From assembly GCF_009002475.1 (NCBI RefSeq), contig NZ_AP019860.1:8367547-8431546 (forward strand): a stretch of 64,000 nucleotides of DNA. The letters are read 5' to 3'. This document shows positions 8,614 to 17,900 of this stretch, one piece after another (position 1 is the first letter of the stretch; each line of letters begins with the position of its first letter). Made by a program: the position numbers and the translations under genes. The notes beneath the pieces were generated by a model, which was not told the origin of the DNA, did not search any database, and saw only the letters and a list, made by a program, of their open reading frames with translations. The DNA comes from Candidatus Uabimicrobium amorphum (GTDB lineage: Bacteria > Planctomycetota > Uabimicrobiia > Uabimicrobiales > Uabimicrobiaceae).

Positions 8614-11600
8614 ATGCAAAATGATCCCAAAAAAGAAGGTAAATCAAAACCGCAAAACGTCCTTCCTCTAAACACGAACCATACAGAAGATAAAACTGCG
8701 GTGTATCACCAGCCATTTTCCGCAAACGTAGAAGATAAGACCGTTGTGTACCAGCAAAAAAGAGATACTCACCCGTTGTCTGAAACGCAACAACGTGAAT
8801 TACAAGCAACACATACATTTGCCAACTACCGCATTATCCAAAAAATAGGTCAAGGCGGTATGGGCGTTGTATACAAAGCCGAAGATTTGCGTTTGTCGCG
8901 TATCGTGGCGATAAAACTTATTTCCAAAGACGTATTGCAAGAAAAAGAAGTGCAACGTTTTTTAACCGAAGCCAAAGCAAACGCTAAGTTGCAACACCCC
9001 GGAATTGTGCGTTTACTCGACGTAGGGCACCAGCCGCAAAACTACCTGACAATGGAATACGTCGAGGGCGTTACCCTAAAACAACTCATTTATCAGCGCA
9101 AAGTCACTCCGCAAAACAGCATAAACATACTTGTGCAATTGGCCGAGGCTCTGCAATATGCGCATGACATGGGTATTATTCATCGCGATATCAAACCGGA
9201 AAACATCATGATTCACCGCAGTGGTCGTCCAAAAATTATGGATTTTGGCCTAGCAAAAATAGTGGACAGTGACACGCAGCTCTCGCAAACAGGCGACATT
9301 ATGGGTACACCCGCATACATGTCTCCAGAGCAAGTCAACGGTAGTACGATTACCACAAGAACCGATATATACTCACTAGGAGCTACTTTATACGAAATAT
9401 TAACATTGCGCCCCATGTTTGAAGGACAAAATCGTGTAAATCTTTGGTACAAAATCTTAAAAGACGACCCTATTTGGCCGCGGCAACTCAATCCAGATAT
9501 ATCTTCTGATTTAGAAGCCATTTGTATCAAATGCTTACATAAAAATCCGGAAAAACGCTACAAGTCCATGCAAGAACTCGCAAGTGATTTAAGAAATTTT
9601 CAGCAAAAAAAACCGATCATAGCCAAAAGTCCCACAGCCTTTACTCATATACAAAAATTTATCTTACGCCACCTCGCAGCGAGTATTACCATAACTGCCA
9701 TTTTATTGAGTATTGTCACCGGTGGCGTGTTTTCCTACTACCAATGGCAAATTGCCAAAGAACAACGCCAAATCGCAGAACGTGAAAAAACAGAGAAGAC
9801 CCAAGAAGCACGCAACTCCAAAATACGTCTAGCAAAGATTGCCCTTACCAAATGCGCAGAATCATACAAAAACGGTAACTGGGCACAAAGCGGTATTTTT
9901 GCAGGTGCTGCTTTAGATTTTATCAAAGATTACTCTGGCTCTGATATTGATCGTCTTCGTAGTCATACACAAACATGGTTAAAGCAGTCGATTCAACAGC
10001 ACGGCGTATTGTGGACAAACCAAAAAAATGCCGTGGGTTTATCACAAGTAAATTTCAGTCACAACGGACGTTATGTTGTGACATGTTCGGGAAAAAGAGT
10101 ACGCGTTTGGAATAGTTTTGCGGGAACTATTCTCCGCCATTTCACAGCGAAAACCGAAGTATTTCATGTTTCCTTTTCCCACGACGACACCAAGATAATC
10201 TGGAGCACAAAAAACAACATTGTCGTCATGGACATCACTTTGAAGTCGCGCGTCTATGAAAAAAACATTGCCGATATAAAGCTACTACGCGTGCACCCCA
10301 AAAAAAACACCATTGCCTTTGCCAGCAAAAACCGCGTACAACTTCTCGATTTTCCCCAAGGTAGTAGTACCGCGATTCAGGAAACATACAAGTGGATCAA
10401 TGACATACAATTCCATAAAGAGGGAAAACTTCTCGGAATTGCGGCAGCAAAAGAAATTCACGTGTGGAACCTCAACGACAATACACAACGAAAATATAAA
10501 TCACGACGCAATAGCATCACAAGTTTTACTTTTAGCGATGATGCGCAACAACTGACAGCGGTTTACGATTATAAAATAGTCCGATTATGGTATTTAAAAA
10601 CCGATACTTACCGCGACTTATTTTCCATAGAACAAGCGAAAAAGGCAGTGCTACACGCCGCAAGTAACTCTGTCATTGTTGCCTACAAAGATAAACTTAC
10701 CTCTTGGAATCTCGATAGTCGTCAATTTTCCCAAACATATAAAAATCATAATGATACCATCAATGACTTTTCCATAAATCCCAAAGGCAATAGTATCGTT
10801 TCCGTTTCCGAAGATGGCAGCATATGTTGCTGGAAATTATCAAAGATAGAGTATATGCAAAAATCCGATGACATCGCCTTTGCTTACCTTAAGTTCAACA
10901 CCAAAGAAGATAGAATTTTAGCACACATACCAGACAAGAAGCGTATCCAAGTATGGGATGTGAATAGTCGAAAAAAACTCTACTCGTGGCCTGTAGCAAG
11001 ATTAGATGTTCCGTGGATATTTGTTTCCCCATATCGACTAGCCATCGCCCAAAGACGCAAAGTGCAAATTTACGATGTAAAAAGCGGCCAAAATACGCGT
11101 ACGATGCATTTGTACAAAAAGAAAGAAGAAATACAACAAATGCACATCAACGCCCAAAAGAATAAATTACTCACTGTTGTGGAAAACAACCACGTACATG
11201 TGTGGGATTTTTCCACCAAAAAACGCATAGATAACTGCAAAACAAAATTCGCCATTATTCGCTGCGCTTGGAGCAACAATGAAAAACTTTTTGCTTACTC
11301 AAAAGAGACAGATGTCGCGATCGTTGATTTGGAAACGAAAAAAGAAAAAACTATACACCAGCACAGTAATTGGGCACAGGCATTGGCATTCAGTGCCGAT
11401 AATAAGTTATTAGCAGCCGCTTTCGTCGACCACCAGGTAAAAATTTGGGAAATCGCGAGTGGCAAATGTATACAAACGATTTCGCAAGACAACTTTAGTA
11501 ACCATTTGCAATTTCTATCTGCCGGCAGACTTTTGTCGATCACCATAAAGGGAGAAATGATCATTTGGGATACCAAATTTGGCACACCGCTGCGATTTAT

Positions 11601-11916
11601 CCCGTCAACAGGTGCCTCATTGAGCGCCAGCGAACAACGTATCGCCACCGTGCAAAACAGTAACTTAGTTGTTTGGCATTTAGAGCACGACAAACGTCTC
11701 CCCAACAATTTCGTAAGATGGGCGGATGACTTTATCAAAAAAAATAAATATTCGCTCACAAAACGCAGTAGCTTCTTCGATTTTCGTCGTGACATTCCTG
11801 GAATTGTGATTGAACAGGCAATAAAAGACCAGCCATTTCAACTTTGCCAATATCTTTTCCGACAACAAGTCACCGAAGAACTTTCCACAAAAAATTGGGA
11901 TGGGCAATATGAGTAA
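8614..11916 (+). CDS. Membrane Ser/Thr protein kinase with WD40 propeller
   Basis: 1100 residues. Kinase domain about 72-335: glycine loop GQGGMGVVY (79-87), catalytic Lys101 in VAIKL, HRDIKPEN at 190-197, DFG at 210-212, GTPAYMSPEQ activation segment. A transmembrane helix (about 353-375) is followed by a charged coiled stretch and then, from about 470 to 1030, many WD40-type units (for example VRVWNSF, IHVWNLND, VQVWDVN, VKIWEIA, MIIWDT), enough for one or two beta-propellers outside the membrane. The cytoplasmic tail before the kinase contains a duplicated motif, EDKTAVY (25-31) and EDKTVVY (40-46), which could be phosphothreonine docking sites. It overlaps the next lipoprotein gene by 8 nt and follows pyk by 14 nt. 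Confidence 0.93.
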   Translation: MQNDPKKEGKSKPQNVLPLNTNHTEDKTAVYHQPFSANVEDKTVVYQQKRDTHPLSETQQRELQATHTFANYRIIQKIGQGGMGVVYKAEDLRLSRIVAIKLISKDVLQEKEVQRFLTEAKANAKLQHPGIVRLLDVGHQPQNYLTMEYVEGVTLKQLIYQRKVTPQNSINILVQLAEALQYAHDMGIIHRDIKPENIMIHRSGRPKIMDFGLAKIVDSDTQLSQTGDIMGTPAYMSPEQVNGSTITTRTDIYSLGATLYEILTLRPMFEGQNRVNLWYKILKDDPIWPRQLNPDISSDLEAICIKCLHKNPEKRYKSMQELASDLRNFQQKKPIIAKSPTAFTHIQKFILRHLAASITITAILLSIVTGGVFSYYQWQIAKEQRQIAEREKTEKTQEARNSKIRLAKIALTKCAESYKNGNWAQSGIFAGAALDFIKDYSGSDIDRLRSHTQTWLKQSIQQHGVLWTNQKNAVGLSQVNFSHNGRYVVTCSGKRVRVWNSFAGTILRHFTAKTEVFHVSFSHDDTKIIWSTKNNIVVMDITLKSRVYEKNIADIKLLRVHPKKNTIAFASKNRVQLLDFPQGSSTAIQETYKWINDIQFHKEGKLLGIAAAKEIHVWNLNDNTQRKYKSRRNSITSFTFSDDAQQLTAVYDYKIVRLWYLKTDTYRDLFSIEQAKKAVLHAASNSVIVAYKDKLTSWNLDSRQFSQTYKNHNDTINDFSINPKGNSIVSVSEDGSICCWKLSKIEYMQKSDDIAFAYLKFNTKEDRILAHIPDKKRIQVWDVNSRKKLYSWPVARLDVPWIFVSPYRLAIAQRRKVQIYDVKSGQNTRTMHLYKKKEEIQQMHINAQKNKLLTVVENNHVHVWDFSTKKRIDNCKTKFAIIRCAWSNNEKLFAYSKETDVAIVDLETKKEKTIHQHSNWAQALAFSADNKLLAAAFVDHQVKIWEIASGKCIQTISQDNFSNHLQFLSAGRLLSITIKGEMIIWDTKFGTPLRFIPSTGASLSASEQRIATVQNSNLVVWHLEHDKRLPNNFVRWADDFIKKNKYSLTKRSSFFDFRRDIPGIVIEQAIKDQPFQLCQYLFRQQVTEELSTKNWDGQYE

Positions 11917-14407
11917 GTATTTGAGCATTTTCTTTGTGTTTCTGTGCTGTTGTAGTGATCATGAACCACAAACCATAAATCAACAACAGCAACTACACAA
12001 CATGCGCCAAACGTTTCATTCATTGCGCACGTTAAATGTAAACAGTCATTTGCAAATTGATTTGTGGAATAATTTTCTCAAGGCATTTCCTCACAATATC
12101 GAAAATGAGGAAATAGACGACGATATACGTCGTAAAGTTTCGCGGCGTGTCGTCATTCTAAAACGCGAAATAAATCGCAAACAATCCACACAATTGCAAA
12201 CAATAACCAAAAAAAGTACCCAAAAACAACCTGAGGCGAAAAATGTTTGGATACAAAAAGACAACAATACCCACCATTTTTCTTTTAGAGTCAAAGATAA
12301 CTGGCAAGAAACACATACCGATACGCTAAAACAACAAGTATACAATTATCATATAAATCGCTACACGCAAATAGTGTTCAATGCGTATCGTTATGGCGAA
12401 CCATTGGGAATCAGTCAAGTGATAAGGTCTGCGGAACACTACATTTTCGGAGAAAACTACAGTGACTATGTTCCGGTGGTAAGTGAAAATATACAAATAG
12501 ATCGTCGTCCCGGAAAATACATAGAATATAAACTCACCAGTGCCAATGGTTACATATCTTCAGCGATTGCTTTTTACAGTATCGACGGTCAAAATATATA
12601 TTTGTGTTATGCCATTTGTCCACGAGGTAGCAAACATATCCCCCAATTAAAAGAGGCCTTGTTTTCTCTACGTATCAAAAATCAGTTTATTCCTCCTAGC
12701 GCCTACAAATGGAGAAAAATTGATTTTCCGCGATTGAGTTTTTCGTACCAAATCCCTAGTACTTGGGAATCGCACCCCATGAGAAACTCCCCGGGGATGC
12801 ATTTCAATTTGTATGGGCCCAATGAAATGACGCAAACATTTTTTCGTATCGCAGACCTGGGAAAAAATTTCAATTGGCCAAAAAATATAAAATTAACGCT
12901 AGCATGGATGGGATCTTATGAGGTCGTTTCCAAAGAGCCTTATCGAGCAAATGGTGTAAAAGGACAAAAGTATATATACAAAGCTCATGTGAAAACCCTC
13001 CCACTTCCTCCACATATTGTGGAATTAGTTTATGGAGGTCTCGATAACGACTCTTTTATGATTTATAGCGTCTACCCTAGTGTTTTGCATAAAAGCGAGG
13101 TAAATAAAATCCGCCAAGTGGTCAATACAATTCAATACCAACCGAAAGCGCCGCAAAAACAACTAAAAAACTTCAAAACAGTTTACGAAGAAAGCTTTCC
13201 CATCCACTACACCGTACCAAGACAATACAAGCGCTACGATGAAAAAATTTCACTTGGTACCGTTCATCGTATCTATGAAAGTCCGCACAGTCAGTTTTCC
13301 TTTTATATTTCACGCGAACATCCACAGGATTCTCTAGACGATGTCATTCGCAAAACGGAAAAATATTTACAATCTTTGGCTACGAAATTCTCCACAAAGC
13401 GCAGCCAAAAAACTTTATTTGGAAATATACTCGGACAGCAAAAAACTTACGATTGTCGTCGTGCGGATATAGGCAAGTTTCATCTGACATACTTTTTCGC
13501 AAAAAATACGAACTTCCTTTGTGTTTTTGGATTTTGGTCACGCATGGCGAAAGATCCTGTCTATCAAAAAATTAGTGACTCCATGACCATTATTCCCCAG
13601 GAAAATACGCGAAAACAAATACAGCATTACACCACCGTGATCCAAAACACAAAACACACGGAAATTGCCTTGTATCAACGTAGCGTTATTTCCGATGCAC
13701 CGCGAAAAGATTTATCGCGAGCCATCCGCAAAAATTTTATATTTCCCGAAGCCTTTCTCGCACGCGCCACAATATTTCGCCAACGCAATAAAAATAGGCT
13801 TGCGGCAAAAGACTACAGAACTTTTTCACACTTACAACAGCATACGGCCTCACAGGTATCCGCTCCGCAAAATATAGAACAATACATAGAACGTTATCTA
13901 CCTAAACAATATCCCACATCTACTCCACTCGTAGACATTCTTTTGAACGCGAAAAGCCTTGGTATATGTAAAATAAAAAAATTACGCCAGATAGAGGTTG
14001 CACGCAAAGAATGGCAAATGCTTGATGTCTCTTACCAATACGCGGCGAAAAATGGTAAAGACAATGGCGATGATCGGCGTATTTTCTTTGCAGACCACAA
14101 CAATAAAGTTCATGAAATGATGTCACGAGGATTACAACTTAGCGACGAAGAGTCGCAATCTCTTCATGGTAAAGATTTGTCCAAAGCGATCGCCAACTAC
14201 TACAACACAGCGGGAATGTATGCACAAAACTATACATTAAAAAAAGTACATAAAATACGCGTAAAAAAAATATTTGTGAGTGAGGTTCTAGTAAACTACA
14301 CATACATTCCGTTGAAAAGCATCCAACTCGACTACGTAACAGAAAAACAAGCTTTTGCCATCGTTCCCTTAGCTGATAAGCGACATATTTTTAAAATTTT
14401 GCCATAG
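11909..14407 (+). CDS. Large lipoprotein with tandem PsbP/DcrB-like domains
   Basis: 832 residues from ATG 11909; an ATG nine bases upstream at 11900 is also possible. A short signal sequence ends in a cysteine cluster (FLCCCSD) that fits a lipobox. After a basic linker come three similar ~140-residue segments (about 110-240, 265-410, 425-585), each built of strands with W near the start (DNWQE, STWES) and ending in a strand plus helix (KEALFSLRI, RQVVNTIQY, ISDSMTII). This recalls PsbP/DcrB-like folds, but it is not a confident match. The C-terminal 230 residues are unrecognised. The gene overlaps the WD40 kinase stop, so the lipoprotein may be its partner on the outer face of the membrane. 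Confidence 0.7.
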   Translation: MSKYLSIFFVFLCCCSDHEPQTINQQQQLHNMRQTFHSLRTLNVNSHLQIDLWNNFLKAFPHNIENEEIDDDIRRKVSRRVVILKREINRKQSTQLQTITKKSTQKQPEAKNVWIQKDNNTHHFSFRVKDNWQETHTDTLKQQVYNYHINRYTQIVFNAYRYGEPLGISQVIRSAEHYIFGENYSDYVPVVSENIQIDRRPGKYIEYKLTSANGYISSAIAFYSIDGQNIYLCYAICPRGSKHIPQLKEALFSLRIKNQFIPPSAYKWRKIDFPRLSFSYQIPSTWESHPMRNSPGMHFNLYGPNEMTQTFFRIADLGKNFNWPKNIKLTLAWMGSYEVVSKEPYRANGVKGQKYIYKAHVKTLPLPPHIVELVYGGLDNDSFMIYSVYPSVLHKSEVNKIRQVVNTIQYQPKAPQKQLKNFKTVYEESFPIHYTVPRQYKRYDEKISLGTVHRIYESPHSQFSFYISREHPQDSLDDVIRKTEKYLQSLATKFSTKRSQKTLFGNILGQQKTYDCRRADIGKFHLTYFFAKNTNFLCVFGFWSRMAKDPVYQKISDSMTIIPQENTRKQIQHYTTVIQNTKHTEIALYQRSVISDAPRKDLSRAIRKNFIFPEAFLARATIFRQRNKNRLAAKDYRTFSHLQQHTASQVSAPQNIEQYIERYLPKQYPTSTPLVDILLNAKSLGICKIKKLRQIEVARKEWQMLDVSYQYAAKNGKDNGDDRRIFFADHNNKVHEMMSRGLQLSDEESQSLHGKDLSKAIANYYNTAGMYAQNYTLKKVHKIRVKKIFVSEVLVNYTYIPLKSIQLDYVTEKQAFAIVPLADKRHIFKILP

Positions 14408-14504
14408 AATATGGAACTTTTTATGCGAGAAAAACAACTAATACAATAAATCAAATATTTCTACTTATATTGTTGGTATTTTGGGTATTGATTAATAATT
14501 ATGA

Positions 14505-14878
14505 CTAGCGTGTGTGGTGTAGTAAAAGGTTTTGTCTTCAGATTGGTGCCTTCACCATCGAATAACGAGTTTCAGTTGTAGCTGAAACCTCGTATTCTCA
14601 TACCTCTCCCACAGGGAGAGGTGTAATGCTTCTCTTTTGGTAAAAACAAAATTCACTTGATTTGCGGACAACACTGCTATTTCAAATCTTCTTTGATTTG
14701 TATTACGTATTTAACCGTAACAAAGTAAAGCAATAAAAACAAATTAAAGCGTATTACGCCTCTCCCGTGGGAGAGGCATGAGACTTGTTGCTTTCAGCGC
14801 AGCTGAAATCTACAAGTCGATGGTGAGGGCACCAATCTGAAGACGAATCTAAACAGTATGAATATCACACACTAGCGA
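14505..14878. repeat. ~320-bp palindromic MITE-like repeat, copy 2
   Basis: The best-preserved copy. TGTCTTCAGATTGGTGCC at 14533-14550 is matched by GGCACCAATCTGAAGACGA at 14828-14846, a terminal inverted repeat of about 30 bp including ACCATCGA/TCGATGGT. A weaker match (CTAGCGTGTGTGG / CACACACTAGCG) extends the arms to about 14505 and 14878. Nested hairpins include GTTTCAGTTGTAGCTGAAAC, CCTCTCCCACAGGGAGAGG on the left and CCTCTCCCGTGGGAGAGG on the right. A stretch of more than 40 bases around the left hairpin is identical to copy 1. No clear target duplication and no ORF. It fills the gap before the alpha-2-macroglobulin gene. Confidence 0.85.
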
Positions 14879-14923
14879 ATATCTACATCCCAAAATTACC
14901 AAGCTTTACATTTGGAGGTTTTC

Positions 14924-17900
14924 GTGACAAAGAAAAAAATACTATTTGTCATTGCAGGTCTTATGGCTGTCGTCATAGGTGTTGCGTTATATTCGTGGCG
15001 TGTAGCTAACCTCGTTGCTGATTCACAGCAAACGGTACTATTTGCTCCGAAAAAACTTGCTCCTCAAAGCAAGGGTATGCTACGCTTGTGGGTAACAGAC
15101 CGCGCAACAAACGCGCGTGTCGACAAAGCCAACGTAACCGCAACGCTTGTGTCCGGTACGCAAACCATAGAGTTAGGTACCGCGACTAGCGACACAAACG
15201 GAAATGCGAAAGTTGCTTTTGAAATACCAGAAATCAAAGACGGCAATTACAAATTACAAGTAACTACAGAATCAAATATTGGTCGTGATGTCCAAGAATT
15301 GGACGTCGCCATAAAAAAAGACTATCGCATTTTGCTAAGTACCGACAAGCCTTTGTACCAACCTGGGCAAATTATTCATATTCGTAGTCTAACGATGAAT
15401 CGCTTCAGTAACCAGCCTGTTGCGAACGAACAAGTCACCATCGAAGTCAACGATCCCAAGGGAAATAAAGTTTTCAAAAAACAACTTCCTAGTTCCGAGT
15501 TCGGTATCGCCGCGTGCGATTTTCAACTCGCGAGTGAAATTAACCAGGGAACGTATGTTGTCAAAGCCACTTGCGGAAGATTCACTGAAGAAAAAAACCT
15601 AAATATCAAACGTTACGTTTTGCCAAAGTTTAAAATCGCGGCTAGTTTTGCAAAAGACTACTACATGCCAGGAGAGACGGTACAAGGTAATGTTGATAGC
15701 CAATATTTTTTTGGTAAACCCGTGGCAAATAGCACTGTAGAAGTAGATGTCGCCACTTTCGATGTGAACTTCAATAAATTGTTATCGTGGAAAGGCAAAA
15801 CAGATCGCGATGGTAAATGCCCTATTGAATTTTCCCTACCACAAAAGCTGTACGGTAGTGCTTTGACAAAGGGTAGTGCCCTCGTAACAGTAAACATAAA
15901 GGTGACAGATACAGCAAATCACAGTCAACAAATTACGAAAAACATTACCGTTAGCAAGAATACATTAGATGTATTCGCCATTAGCGAAAGTAGTCGTTTG
16001 GTTTGTGGAGTACGCAATACGATTTTTCTGTGCACCACATACCCCAACGGTTTACCGGCAAAGACGGAAATAACGATCAACGGCGAAACCATTGCCACCA
16101 ATGATCTTGGTATCGCGTTGTGGCAAGTTACGCCACAAACTATACCTCTAAAAGCGCAAGTTATGGCTGTAGACGAACGTGGAAATCGCATCGAAAAACA
16201 AATAAAAGTCGGCGATTCACATGGAACATTTCTCGGTGTTCTAGACCGTGCAACCTATAAAACGGGAGAACAAGTATCCCTCGATATTTTATCGACAAAT
16301 CACCGCGGCAATTTTTATGTTGACATCATCAAAGAGAGACAGGCCATTGCCAGTTATATTGTTTCTCCACAAAATGGTAAGCATAACTTAAAATTTACTC
16401 TACCTCAAGATGTAAACGGTGCTCTAACAGTTAACATCTACAAAAGTAGTGAACACTATCTTGTCGAGCGCGACACACGTTTACTTTTTGTTTCTCCGAC
16501 AAAAGATCTAGACATCACCACCAAACTCGATAAAGATATATATCGTCCAGGAGAGAACGCGGTCATCGATTTTACGACAAATTCTAAGCGCGCAGCTTTA
16601 TCCATTTCCATCGTTGATGAGAGTGTATTTGCGTTACAGGAAATGCAACCGGGACTGGAAAAAGTATACTTCATGTTGCACAAGGAGTTACTGAAGCCAC
16701 GTTATCAGATACGCTACTCTCCCCCAATTGCCGCAAGAGAAGTGGTCAATTTACCGCAAAAAAAATCGTCATTACGCGAAGAGAAAGAACAAGCAACGCG
16801 GGTAATGTTTGCCATGGCCAATAGTGCTGAAGACTACAAGCAATTCAACAACAGTTACCAGCCCAAACTAGAAAAAATCAAACGACAAAAAAGTCTATAC
16901 TTTAAAAAATTAGGTACTTTTTTGCTCAGCATCCCTTTTGTAATAGGATGGCTTATTTGTCTACTGGCAGTGGTCATGAGTCTTTACAAATTTTTTGCCC
17001 AAAAAAATATTTTTTACCAAGAACCATCACTACAACAAGCAACACTAGCACGTACACTTTTTCACTATAAAGTTGCGATATTTACCGTTGTATTACTTTT
17101 CCTTAGTATGTTCATTTTAACGGAAACATATAACAAAATAGTGGCTTTGACCATGCTGATCTCATCATGTGCTGTTTTTACTATAGTTGCCTCTTTGACT
17201 ACGAGCAATTCACGCGTGCGATTACACCGCGGTTTATTGGCGATTTTTGTCATTGTCGCAATTACGGCACTTGTCTCCACTTTTTTCTCCACAGCAAACC
17301 GCTGGCGATATGTACGCAATGTTCGCGAATTAAATGCTTGGCTGTATATCATCTTGTTGGCGAAGGCACTGTTATTGTCCTTGGGCTATGCCTGTCGTTA
17401 CTTTTTCCACAAACGGCGTATAAAGTCGTCTTCCTTCGCTGTAGGCTCATTGATTGCTTTTTTCGTTTGTTTCGCATTAGGTATACTATCGATTGTCGTT
17501 CTGGAAGATAACTACCAACTGCGCAATTATATAGGACGAAATACAATCGAAGTTGTTCTCGTCATCAGTGGTTTTGTCGTACTGTTCTTTGTACCTTTAA
17601 TGGCTTCCTATTTAGGTAGTTTTCTACGTGAAAGATCTGCAGGTAAAAACTTGGCGTTTGCGACAGTTATACCTTCTTTCTGCTTAGTAGCTTTTTTGCT
17701 GTTACCAACCCTATCAAGTGTGGGCAACGCAAGACGTGTACAAGACGGTATGGTCTTTGCTGAAAATATGGACATGCAAAACGAACAAACCTTCGCGAAA
17801 AAAACCAAAGAAATGTCTCTTGTACCTGGACAAAGCCAGGGCCAAGGAAAGCGCAAGGTGCGCATACGTAAACATTTTCCGGAAACACTCTACTGGAACC

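Noticed and set aside
14912..14914. TTG as start of the macroglobulin gene
   Set aside because: It overlaps the ggagg ribosome site that is correctly spaced for GTG 14924.
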